This document shows positions 56,532 to 64,000 of a DNA stretch of 64,000 nucleotides, piece after piece. The notes beneath the pieces were generated by a model. That model had not been told where the DNA came from. It ran no database searches and saw only the letters and a list, made by a program, of their open reading frames with translations. The stretch comes from Nitzschia sp. DOCU1 (Eukaryota > Bacillariophyta > Bacillariophyceae > Bacillariales > Bacillariaceae), in contig OX595991.1 of NCBI GenBank assembly GCA_951394045.1, forward strand, positions 1,860,001 through 1,924,000, in the 5' to 3' direction. How positions within the stretch are numbered: the first letter of the stretch is position 1; every line of letters starts with the position of its first letter. Made by a program: the position numbers and the translations under genes.

Positions 56532-57287
56532 ATGTCCGAAGTCAAATGCGCTCCCTCGAACAATCTCAATGTGGGCTTTCCTCATTTCAAGACCGCCAAG
56601 GAATTGCACCAACGATTGATCGATTTGTGCACGGCCGGTGGCGGCGGGGAATTTGTCGTCCGCAACTTTGTCGGCGTCATTGAAGACATTTCCATTGAAG
56701 CTTCGACAGTAGAAACAGATTTATTTCCCAAGGGTGCTTTGGAGTACTATACCAAAAAGAACATGGGCTGGGAGTACACGCAAGAAGAGTACGACCAGTG
56801 GCAACTTGCCGAGCGAGGTGGTGCCCAAGGAGACTATCGCGATGGAATGCAAGCCAAGATTGCCAATGTCATTGATTGTCTCAAGACGGAACCGTTGAGT
56901 AAGCGAGCTATTATTCCGATTCCTTTTGCGACCGAGCCTTCTGCCACTGTGGACTGGAAGGACCAGGGTCAAACCAAGTGTTGTCGAGAGCTTCATTTTT
57001 ATTTGGAAGATGGCAAGCTCAAGTGCACGGGAATCATTCGAATGCAAAATGCCAACATTTTTGTCAAGAATATTCACTTTTTTGCGACTCTTATCGACTA
57101 TGTCGCCAAGGAGCTAAAGGTTCCAGTCGGGGAGTATACGCACTTTATTACGGTACGTGGACTGTTTTTGAAAGTCGATCGACCCACACACTGCTACACA
57201 CGGAGGACTCACTCTAGGTCGAAACTTGTTTTGCATTATGTCTATGTATAGAACGTTTGTCTTGACCGTGGAGCAACTTCGTGCTAG
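56532..57287 (+). CDS. Divergent thymidylate-synthase-fold protein
   Basis: Exon 1 (56532-57152) and a 36-nt last exon (57252-57287, NVCLDRGATSC) give 218 residues; the 99-nt intron is in phase 0. The C-terminal half follows the thymidylate synthase pattern: SKRAIIPIPFATEPS (cf. R-R-A), TKCCRELHFYLEDGKLKCTG with a Cys where the catalytic Cys stands, and FFATLIDYVAKELKVPVGEY. The R-S-x-D phosphate/substrate motif is replaced by RMQNANIFVKN. It is shorter than thymidylate synthase (about 260 or more residues), so another pyrimidine-nucleotide or unrelated reaction is possible. The fold is likely, the reaction unknown. Confidence 0.6.
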
Positions 57288-57417
57288 GAGGTGATTGTGG
57301 AATATGGGTGCTTAGCGTACAATTGGTCAAGCTAGTCGACCGTCCTGTCGAAAAGATTCTTGGAGGATGTGTCTCTCTCTATTTCAAAAAAGTAGTAGTA
57401 GTCCCACCAAGTACGTA

Positions 57418-58326
57418 TTATAGCTCTCCTTCTCCTTCTTTGACAATTCCACGGTGTTTCAATAGTAGTTCAAAGGTAAAGACAATCCATGAGTACGATC
57501 CCAGAATAACGGCCCAAATCATAAAATTCCAAAAGAGTCGAAGTGCCAATGGCAAATTCTCCTTGGCATTTTTCGAACATAACAAATCCCACGACATGTG
57601 ACTGCACACCAACGGACCCAAGGCGACTCGAAACAAGAGATAAATAATGGCAAAGGCATATTCCATGTATTGGTGGACGATTTGCATGAGTGGTCCATTG
57701 CAACAGTCCAACGTAATGGCGCGAGACGTCACAAACCACGAATTCATGACAGGATTACTTGCTTCTCCCAATAACATACACATCATGGCTGACATGTGAC
57801 CTGCTTGATAGACACGAGTCTGTGTCATGTAGGTGGTCGTCATGAAATGATGTCCCAAGAACAAAAAATCGTCCGGTGTCACGGTAGCATCTCGAACGCA
57901 TCTCGCCAAAATAAAACTGGCATCGTAGACCATGTATCCCGTACAAAATTGCAATAAAGCATCCACCAATTCTTGCCACCAACCCGCGGCTTTGGACAAG
58001 TGTTCGGAAGGACTGTATTTATGACTTAAAAAGGCCACCATCAAACCAGGACACAACAGCGAGGAATGCACGACACCGGCCACACTGGCGGCGGCTCCAT
58101 CCGAGACGTCTCCCTTTGGCCATCCAAAGACTTGTACCAGAACTTGGGTAGCCACCAAGCGAATGGACAGTAACAACAAGGCACTAACCAAAGTAAAGGA
58201 AACACTGAGACGAGTGCCGGGAAAATTGAGTTTGGGCACTTTGAGGTACACGTTACGCCACCACTGGGCAATGGTCGGAATAGTGGGAGGTTGTTGTTGC
58301 TGGGAGGATGATTGTCCTTTGCACAT
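57418..58326 (-). CDS. TLC (TRAM-LAG1-CLN8) domain membrane protein
   Basis: A single exon of 302 residues. After a Gln/Pro-rich N-terminus come six to seven membrane helices (SVSFTLVSALLLLSIRLVAT to WAVILGSYSWIVFTFELLL). The TLC hallmarks are VAGVVHSSLLCPGL in an early helix, CTGYMVYDASFILAR, FLFLGHHFMTTTYM with the paired His, and AGHMSAMMCMLLGEASNPVM, a pattern like the L-x-E-x-S/T-x-P of TLC proteins. The family includes ceramide synthases and lipid sensors/regulators; the ceramide synthase Lag1 motif is not complete, so a lipid-related regulatory role is more likely. It lies tail-to-tail with the thymidylate-synthase-fold gene and diverges from the CS-domain gene. Confidence 0.82.
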   Translation of the reverse strand: MCKGQSSSQQQQPPTIPTIAQWWRNVYLKVPKLNFPGTRLSVSFTLVSALLLLSIRLVATQVLVQVFGWPKGDVSDGAAASVAGVVHSSLLCPGLMVAFLSHKYSPSEHLSKAAGWWQELVDALLQFCTGYMVYDASFILARCVRDATVTPDDFLFLGHHFMTTTYMTQTRVYQAGHMSAMMCMLLGEASNPVMNSWFVTSRAITLDCCNGPLMQIVHQYMEYAFAIIYLLFRVALGPLVCSHMSWDLLCSKNAKENLPLALRLFWNFMIWAVILGSYSWIVFTFELLLKHRGIVKEGEGEL

Positions 58327-58748
58327 TTTACAAGATGCTTATCTGTTTGAATGCTGAAACAAAGCGATAGAAGCGTTACAACTCGGAATGCTACTTTAGT
58401 GTCGGCCTTTTTCATATGCATTGTCATGGCGGACGACGTGTTTTTGGCGTCATGTCGTGTGATGAAGAAGAAAATGACGAACGGCGACAGCGAGATTTTG
58501 ACCGCTCATCGCGCAAAAGCCCTGCCTCCGTAGACCTCTGGTAGCAAACCACGGGTGTCTGCCTCCCATTCTGACATCGTGACGTCATCTGAAGCACAGG
58601 CGCCAACGTTTGCATCACAGGATCCTCGTCATTTCCCGCCATTACCTTTTCCTTCGGCGGCATTCGTTTGCAATCTTGTCATTTTCATTGTATTCATTGT
58701 CCTACAAACACAAAGCAAACGTCGGGGGATAGATTACTCATAACCATC
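58327..58748. other. Divergent promoter region with a CRE palindrome
   Basis: 422 bp between the TLC gene (minus) and the CS-domain gene (plus), with TGACGTCA at 58580. No gene is supported. Confidence 0.6.
58580..58587. promoter_or_regulatory. TGACGTCA CRE palindrome
   Basis: Perfect CRE octamer 169 bp upstream of the CS-domain gene and 254 bp upstream of the TLC gene. Confidence 0.35.
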
Positions 58749-59734
58749 ATGATGCAAGAAGAAAAGGAATTAACGCCAGATGAGCGGTTGCAATGGCTGC
58801 GTGCCAGGGTAAGTGCGATAGAACAACCATGGATCGTGGACATCACTCGTGTCTCATTGTAAAATTTCAGGGAATTCAAGTGGAAACCCCTCAAGAACGA
58901 AAAGCCAAGGCCATTGCAGCCATTATGAAAGAATCCGACAGTGTGCCCTTGACAGAGGTCACGTATGTTTGTGTTCCTGCCGACATTTCACAACCCTTGC
59001 AAGAACGGGTCTTTCAACCGACTCGATTAGGAGATGCCCTTTTGGCGCACTTGCAATCCACCCTGGTTTCAGCATTAGCAACAGACGATGCTACGTCCAA
59101 CAAACCAGCAGTGGGTCTTGCGGATGCCTTTCCATTGGCACATGCCTTGGCGGCTAATGACTTTATTGGTGTCAATCTCTATTTTGATCCAACGGGGCGC
59201 CTCAAGGGATTGCCTCTCAATACACGAGCCATGGAATATGCACAATGGGCGGGTTACAATCCACCTCCCGAATTTTTTGGAACGGTCGCCTTGGGACGAA
59301 TTCGCAACGAAAATGGCGTGACGGAAAATGTGTCGTTTTCTTTGGGAATGGACACGGACCTGGAAATGGCCGAATGGTTGCAACATGCTGCAGAAGATAA
59401 TATGGAACACCAAATTCGTCCAATAGGATGTCGCGCTGACGACCCGCCAACAGGAACTATCGGAAGGGACCAACCAGCAGGATATACTTGGACGCAGACG
59501 GAAGAAGAAATTGAAATTACCATCGACTTGCCTAGCAATGTATCCTCGAAGGATATTCAAGTGACATTCAAGCCCCGACACTTGGGGATTACCTTGCGCA
59601 AGGAGGCATTGCTAGAAGTGGCTCTGTTCGAGGCAGTGGACGTGGAAGGATCTACATGGGCATTGGACACTGGAAAACTTGTGGTTACCCTGGAAAAAGT
59701 GGAACAGGCATTGTGGGCGCGAATCCAGGAATAG
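58749..59734 (+). CDS. CS (p23/NudC-like) domain protein
   Basis: Exon 1 (58749-58808, MMQEEKELTPDERLQWLRAR) and exon 2 (58871-59734) give 307 residues; the intron is 62 nt and in phase 0. An N-terminal alpha/beta region (LTEVTYVCVPADISQPL, DFIGVNLYFDPTGRLKGLPL) I do not recognise. The C-terminal 85 residues are a CS domain: YTWTQTEEEIEITIDLP, KDIQVTFKPRHLGITL, STWALDTGKLVVTLEKVE. This matches NudC/p23 beta-sandwiches that work with Hsp90. A role as a co-chaperone or assembly factor is inference. The second ATG (58752) could also start translation. Confidence 0.75.
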
Positions 59735-59862
59735 AGAAGGTACCTTGTTGTTGGAGAGACGGACTCCAACGTATGTGCTGTCTAAAGGATAGACGGAGAA
59801 TTTTCAAGTTCGATTTGCTATACTACCAGGCTCTAGTAGGAGTCAGGACAAACAACAAGTTT

Positions 59863-61662
59863 CTAAGCAGCTTGACAAGCAGCCTTTACCAACGCGGACA
59901 TGCCTGTGAGGACAGGAGGGGGTGCTGACAATGCGGTAAGATCCTTCTCTGTTCGGACTGCTGGGCCAAAACGGATACCCGTTCCCGTGTCAATGAGTCC
60001 CTTACGAATGGCAGACTCTTGATAATATTTGGCGGTAGAGTTGGAGGACCCCCTGGAAGTAATGTTGCTGTTGTTGTTGCCAGCGCTACCACGTCTGCTG
60101 CAAGCCTCTCGCATGGTAGCAAATTCTTGCCGAGCGTGCTCCGGGAGTCCGGGGCAAATGGCAAAGTGATCGAATTTCATATTGGAGACAGCATGGTAGA
60201 TGCCACTGATCCCGGGAGGATAGCAAATGGCACGCTTGACTCGATCCTTTGTGGGGAGCTTGGCGCAGTGGATGCAGCGAATTCCTACCTGTCCGACGAC
60301 CACACGAGTCTTGCGTCCAGGTGATGGGGCCGTAGTATCCTCCTTGCTGGCCGCAAAAACTTCAAGGTGCTTGCGAACAAAGCAATGAATCTCATTGAGA
60401 TGCTCCATGTCCGAATCTTCATGTAAAGTCATCCTGGCTGTTTGAGTTGTACAGGCTGGATTCCCTGGGAGGACAGGAAACGTCTTCTCGAGAACTGGTG
60501 GCGGTGGTGGTGCTTGAATAGCAAAGCTGAGAACATTTGTCATGGGAGGCGAATTCAAAATCTTTGGAGACGGAATGAGTCTGTTAGTGCTGGACTTGCG
60601 CTTTTGAAGCGGTGAAGAGTTGCAAGCGATTGTTTGCGCGAAGCTTCCGGTGAGATTCTTGGGTGCCAACAATGGCAAGTAACCGTGCTGAAGTGAATTC
60701 CATGGAAAGGGAGCCATGAAAATTCCTCCAGGTCCGTCGTACATGCCCATCCTTGCTGCGGTATCGTGATAGTACTGTGCAGTGGAAGAAGACGGGGTCC
60801 CCTTTTCGCCATTCTTATCTGCGCTTCGCCTACCAGACCTCGCCGCCTTGAGAGTCTCGAACGTGGCCTTGACATCGGGAGGAAGGCTCGTGCAGTGGTT
60901 GAAATGGTCAAACTTCATATCACTCACGGAATGATACACGCGTCCAACATGGCTTGGATAGCATACAGCGCGCTTGACACGCCGCTCGGACGATGGGTTG
61001 TTCTTGCAGTGGATGCATCGAAGACCCACTTGATGTAACTTGATGGGTTGCTTGCGCCCAGGGGCGGGTTGCATGAGCTCAACAGAAGTAGCTCTAAAGA
61101 CCTCAATTTGCTTTCGAATAAAAGCGTGAAGAGGACTTAACTTGTAGTCGTCTTCATTGGATGCTAGGAGAGTAATCTTGGAGGGGGGCGGAGCTGAACT
61201 CGTCAGCTTATCCTGCCTTCGCTTCTTCCGAGCTGGAGCAGCAGTACCGCTGTACTCCATGTCTTCGACGCTAACTCTTCGTCTCCGTGCTAGGGGCTTC
61301 GATGGACATTCAACGCATGCTGATGGCGTGCTGAATGGACCGATGTCCACTGTTTCCGAAGAAGATTCGTTTCGGGAATCTGGCTGCTGTGAACTTCTTG
61401 AGCTGGGCTCAGTTCGAGCTATCATTGTCACGATGTGTTCATCTTCATCAGAATCTTCATGCATGTAGCTTCTTGAGGACAACGAACTATCGGTGCTGGG
61501 TGCTGCCGCCGAGTGAATGCTTATTGAGATTGGAACATGCGAGACTATGGTTATCTCATCGGTTGGACTATCGGGTTCCTTCCAGGGATGGCCCCCTTTC
61601 GAATCCATGATGGAGTCATCGGCTGCTCCTCCTTTTGCCTTTTGTTTCAGAAACCTAAGCAT
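59863..61662 (-). CDS. Diatom-type Cys/His zinc-binding protein with two modules
   Basis: A single exon of 599 residues. Two copies of the same module of roughly 110 residues are present: one near residues 185-300 (HAFIRKQIEVFRAT, VGLRCIHCKNNPSSERRVKR, AVCYPSHVGRVYHSVSDMKF, DHFNHC) and one near 435-545 (HCFVRKHLEVFAAS, VGIRCIHCAKLPTKDRVKR, AICYPPGISGIYHAVSNMKF, DHFAIC). Each has C-x2-C, then Cys-Tyr-Pro, His and His-x(n)-Cys, a plausible zinc site, and each is followed by STAQYYHDTAARMGMYDG or STAKYYQESAIRKGLIDTG. Linkers are Ser/Pro-rich and one basic cluster (ARKKRRQDK) may be a nuclear signal. The protein at 38448-39434 has a related module. Function unknown; transcriptional regulation is inference. 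Confidence 0.78.
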   Translation of the reverse strand: MLRFLKQKAKGGAADDSIMDSKGGHPWKEPDSPTDEITIVSHVPISISIHSAAAPSTDSSLSSRSYMHEDSDEDEHIVTMIARTEPSSRSSQQPDSRNESSSETVDIGPFSTPSACVECPSKPLARRRRVSVEDMEYSGTAAPARKKRRQDKLTSSAPPPSKITLLASNEDDYKLSPLHAFIRKQIEVFRATSVELMQPAPGRKQPIKLHQVGLRCIHCKNNPSSERRVKRAVCYPSHVGRVYHSVSDMKFDHFNHCTSLPPDVKATFETLKAARSGRRSADKNGEKGTPSSSTAQYYHDTAARMGMYDGPGGIFMAPFPWNSLQHGYLPLLAPKNLTGSFAQTIACNSSPLQKRKSSTNRLIPSPKILNSPPMTNVLSFAIQAPPPPPVLEKTFPVLPGNPACTTQTARMTLHEDSDMEHLNEIHCFVRKHLEVFAASKEDTTAPSPGRKTRVVVGQVGIRCIHCAKLPTKDRVKRAICYPPGISGIYHAVSNMKFDHFAICPGLPEHARQEFATMREACSRRGSAGNNNSNITSRGSSNSTAKYYQESAIRKGLIDTGTGIRFGPAVRTEKDLTALSAPPPVLTGMSALVKAACQAA

Positions 61663-62556
61663 TGTCACCAGGTTAAAAATGTTTCACTTTGAGCTGCGTG
61701 GTCGAGGAGCAGGGTTTTGATTTGTAATGATGAGCAAGATGTTTCATTTTGTGATGGAGCGGCGTCGGAAACGAAGATTCACGTCGGAACAATAATCTGG
61801 TCGCTTTGGAGCTGAGCGGAGTCATAGATTCACACGTTGCGAGAAGTACTGGCTCGACGTACACGAATCTTGGTCGAATCTTCTGTACTTTCGAGAAATG
61901 CAAGAAGAAAATCATCGACGTCGAGCAAAGCCAATCAAACAAATCCATCTACCAACAGCCTCGCCCTCATCCCAACGCGAAAGACCGCGGCATTTACGGC
62001 AGATTGATAGGTGAATCTTCAGCTTCCACTCTTGCGGTATGCTCCATTATTTATTGCTTCATCATGTTCGAAGTTATTGCGTCTCCTGCTTGGTAGTAGG
62101 AACGAGAGGTCTCATTTCGACAATCTAGTTGAATGATTTGTGGCTTTCTCTTGTTATTGGTAGCTCCCATTACTTTACTCCTCGAAATACCAACTGTTGA
62201 GCGCGATAGTAAGAATTGATTAACTCTCTACTACCGGTAGTCAACAGGGAAGATAACAGATGGGAGGAGGGAGTCGAAAGAGCGGATGCGTGTGTTGGAG
62301 ATCCATTCGAAGAGGTCGGAAAAGGACGGATGAGTAGTGAGGTCTCACGTATCTACAGTCGGTACATACATGCGTGGGTGGAGCTTTTGCGTCGACAAAA
62401 CCGACTTCTTTCGTGCCCCGCGCCACAAGGTAAAAATGATTGATCGGCACTACAGCATTCACAAGCAAATCAACCGACACAATACAATCCCATCTTGCTG
62501 CTACAAGCTTCTTGAGAATAACTATCCCTTGCGTTCTGAGCAGGAAGTGAGGTGGA
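61663..62556. other. Divergent intergenic region
   Basis: 894 bp between the zinc-binding protein gene (minus) and the peptidase gene (plus). Frames at 61806-62096, 62216-62443 and 62241-62837 lack family features. CTACTACCGGTAG-type sequence lies near 62227. Confidence 0.5.
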
Positions 62557-63540
62557 ATGTTTCGTGGTTCGTCGTTGGCCAGCCGACTTTGCCAACGTGC
62601 CAATCTGCAAGGATTGAAAACGAAGCTGCCTCCATCAAAATCCAGGCCACCGAGAAATTTTACAAGCGAAAGCAAGCAATCACCGCCCCGGAATTCTAGT
62701 AGTAGTTCCGAGCCTCCTGTGGAAGATGGAGACTTGTATCTTGGAACACATGTTTGGCGCTTGACGTGTGCCTTTGGATTTGTGTATGTATTTACTGAAT
62801 TTGGCGCAGAACTGACGATCTGCGAAGGTCCAAGCATGTTGCCAACGATTCAACCTCAGGGAGAAATTGTCTTGATGGAACGTTTCACACCTCAATGGTA
62901 CGGGATACAAGGAGGTACCATTGGGGAAGAACGAGTGAAGAAGGCACGGGAATATCAAAAGCGTCATGAAGAACGATTACGAGCACGTCATTTCCCCGGG
63001 CCACCGACGTGGCATCAGCCAATGATCCCCGTCAACAAAATTCCACCACATGGTGCTTGGCAAAGATTTTGGAAGCGACTGACTTCCGAAGTCAGCGTTG
63101 GCGATGTAGTAGTCATCCAACATCCCGATCGGATAGGCACCGTCTGTAAGCGGGTCCTGGGATTGCCGGGTGACATTGTCATGAAACCGTCCCTTCGCAA
63201 CAACGACATGTCGACTCAAAAGGTACGACGATACCGAAAGGGCCTGGCAGGCGGGCTGGTTATTCCGGATGGTCATATTTGGCTGGAGGGGGATAATCCC
63301 TGGAACTCGTCCGATTCAAGAAACTATGGGCCAGTACCTGCCGCACTGATTGTCGGTCGAGTCCTCTGTCGAGTCTGGCCCTTGCGGGGGAACGCCCTCC
63401 TGGAACGTGGGGCACGTCCTAGGCGAGATCCATCCGAAGAGCCTCAAATGACCTTTTCTGGGAGTGTTGTGGTTCCAGCAGGCTATGACAATCAAGTTCT
63501 CGTCCAGTCGTACGAGGAGTGGCTAGAGGTGGTAGAATAG
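62557..63540 (+). CDS. Inner membrane peptidase (IMP1-like S26 signal peptidase)
   Basis: A single exon of 327 residues. The first 55 residues are Arg/Ser-rich ([20 protein letters not shown]), a mitochondrial-type leader. A membrane helix ([17 protein letters not shown]) precedes the catalytic Ser motif [10 protein letters not shown] (Ser93). The catalytic Lys is in [12 protein letters not shown] (Lys198), and [26 protein letters not shown] is the S26 box D/E typical of IMP1/IMP2. The Ser-Lys distance is about 105 residues compared with about 45 in yeast Imp1; the excess is a charged insert ([20 protein letters not shown] and following). It removes sorting signals from intermembrane-space proteins. 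Confidence 0.9.
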   Translation: MFRGSSLASRLCQRANLQGLKTKLPPSKSRPPRNFTSESKQSPPRNSSSSSEPPVEDGDLYLGTHVWRLTCAFGFVYVFTEFGAELTICEGPSMLPTIQPQGEIVLMERFTPQWYGIQGGTIGEERVKKAREYQKRHEERLRARHFPGPPTWHQPMIPVNKIPPHGAWQRFWKRLTSEVSVGDVVVIQHPDRIGTVCKRVLGLPGDIVMKPSLRNNDMSTQKVRRYRKGLAGGLVIPDGHIWLEGDNPWNSSDSRNYGPVPAALIVGRVLCRVWPLRGNALLERGARPRRDPSEEPQMTFSGSVVVPAGYDNQVLVQSYEEWLEVVE

Positions 63541-63742
63541 AGATCTCATCATTTCGGTCCGAGCTGCCCACAAGCTTTTCTTTCGCCGACTAAAAGATGG
63601 AAGAAAACTTGATGTATCAAAACAGTTTAGCTAGAGCGATACGTTAACCTAAGGCTACGATGTGAAACAGTAGTAGGCCCGCTCCGCATTCCAAAAGACA
63701 TCGGTAGATTCAAATTCAACAAACAATTCTTGCATTTCATCT

Positions 63743-64000
63743 TTAGGCCATCTTGAAGAGACCAGATCCCTCATTGATGGCGTAGAACGTATCGGCAAAG
63801 ACAAGAGAAAGTACAGCCATGAGCTTCATCACAATGTTCAAAGCAGGACCAGACGTGTCCTTGAATGGATCTCCAACGGTATCTCCAACAACAGCGGCCT
63901 TGTGGATGTCGGATCCTTTGCCCTTAAGCTCAGAGTCAGGAGATTGCTTTTCAATGTACTTCTTGGCATTATCCCAGGCACCACCAGAGTTGGACATGGA
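63743..64000 (-). CDS. H+-translocating inorganic pyrophosphatase, C-terminal part (cut by window edge)
   Basis: Partial: only the last 85 or so codons are inside the window and the frame continues past 64000. The sequence [57 protein letters not shown] is the highly conserved C-terminus of membrane pyrophosphatases, containing cytoplasmic active-site Asp/Lys residues and the last membrane helix. It pumps protons into the vacuole using pyrophosphate. The stop is at 63743. The K+-dependent or independent type cannot be told from this part. Confidence 0.93.
   Translation of the reverse strand, partial: SMSNSGGAWDNAKKYIEKQSPDSELKGKGSDIHKAAVVGDTVGDPFKDTSGPALNIVMKLMAVLSLVFADTFYAINEGSGLFKMA

Noticed and set aside
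62241..62837. 198-codon minus-strand frame
   Set aside because: It overlaps the peptidase N-terminus antisense and the promoter; no motif, and no start context better than chance.

Overview
The window is nuclear DNA from a photosynthetic stramenopile, most likely a pennate diatom. Genes are dense and carry few short GT-AG introns (about 60-150 nt). Several proteins start with a signal peptide ending in an A|F-type 'ASAFAP' motif, the bipartite plastid-targeting signal of diatoms. There is a two-domain plastid Cpn20, an NTT-like nucleotide carrier and a mevalonate-pathway enzyme. I rebuilt 33 protein-coding genes, one of them cut by the right edge, by joining open frames at splice sites whose phases agree. 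No rRNA, tRNA, CRISPR array or recognisable transposase gene was seen.

Layout. 0-4 kb: tandem paralogs of a secreted 2-oxoglutarate/Fe(II) oxygenase with C-terminal ankyrin repeats, separated by a large inverted repeat. 4-10 kb: a 1,795-residue membrane-anchored protein with a possible TULIP-type lipid-binding C-terminus. 10-19 kb: a ZIP metal transporter, a small membrane protein, an Ala/Glu-repeat plastid protein, a plastid HAD phosphatase, an ALKBH1-like dioxygenase and an unknown protein. 19-34 kb: NAD-glycerol-3-phosphate dehydrogenase, a 63-residue NDUFA1-like complex I subunit, UDP-glucose 4-epimerase, an ABHD17-like depalmitoylase, RBM42, proteasome RPT1, a plastid SQR-like flavoprotein, NIP7 and transaldolase. 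34-46 kb: an acyltransferase/membrane/lipocalin fusion, a diatom zinc-binding protein, DAP3/mS29, Cpn20 and a secreted unknown. 46-64 kb: NTT-like carrier, LRR membrane protein, TMEM143/DUF3754-like protein, unknown tail-anchored protein, diphosphomevalonate decarboxylase, a thymidylate-synthase-fold protein, a TLC-domain protein, a CS-domain protein, a second zinc-binding protein, an inner membrane peptidase and the C-terminus of an H+-pyrophosphatase. Most are single housekeeping genes with no operon-like logic; many neighbours are divergent or convergent.

The most notable signal is in the introns. Two genes each carry a pair of neighbouring introns that are near copies of each other while the exons between and around them are not duplicated. 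In the ZIP gene the copies (68 and 75 nt) match at 64 of 68 aligned bases. In the second oxygenase paralog the two copies flank a 32-nt exon, and the first paralog has no intron at either place. This is the signature of recent intron gain by copying (introner-like elements or reverse splicing within one transcript). The second notable item is the plastid-targeted acyltransferase-lipocalin fusion, a testable candidate for modifying a lipid or carotenoid.
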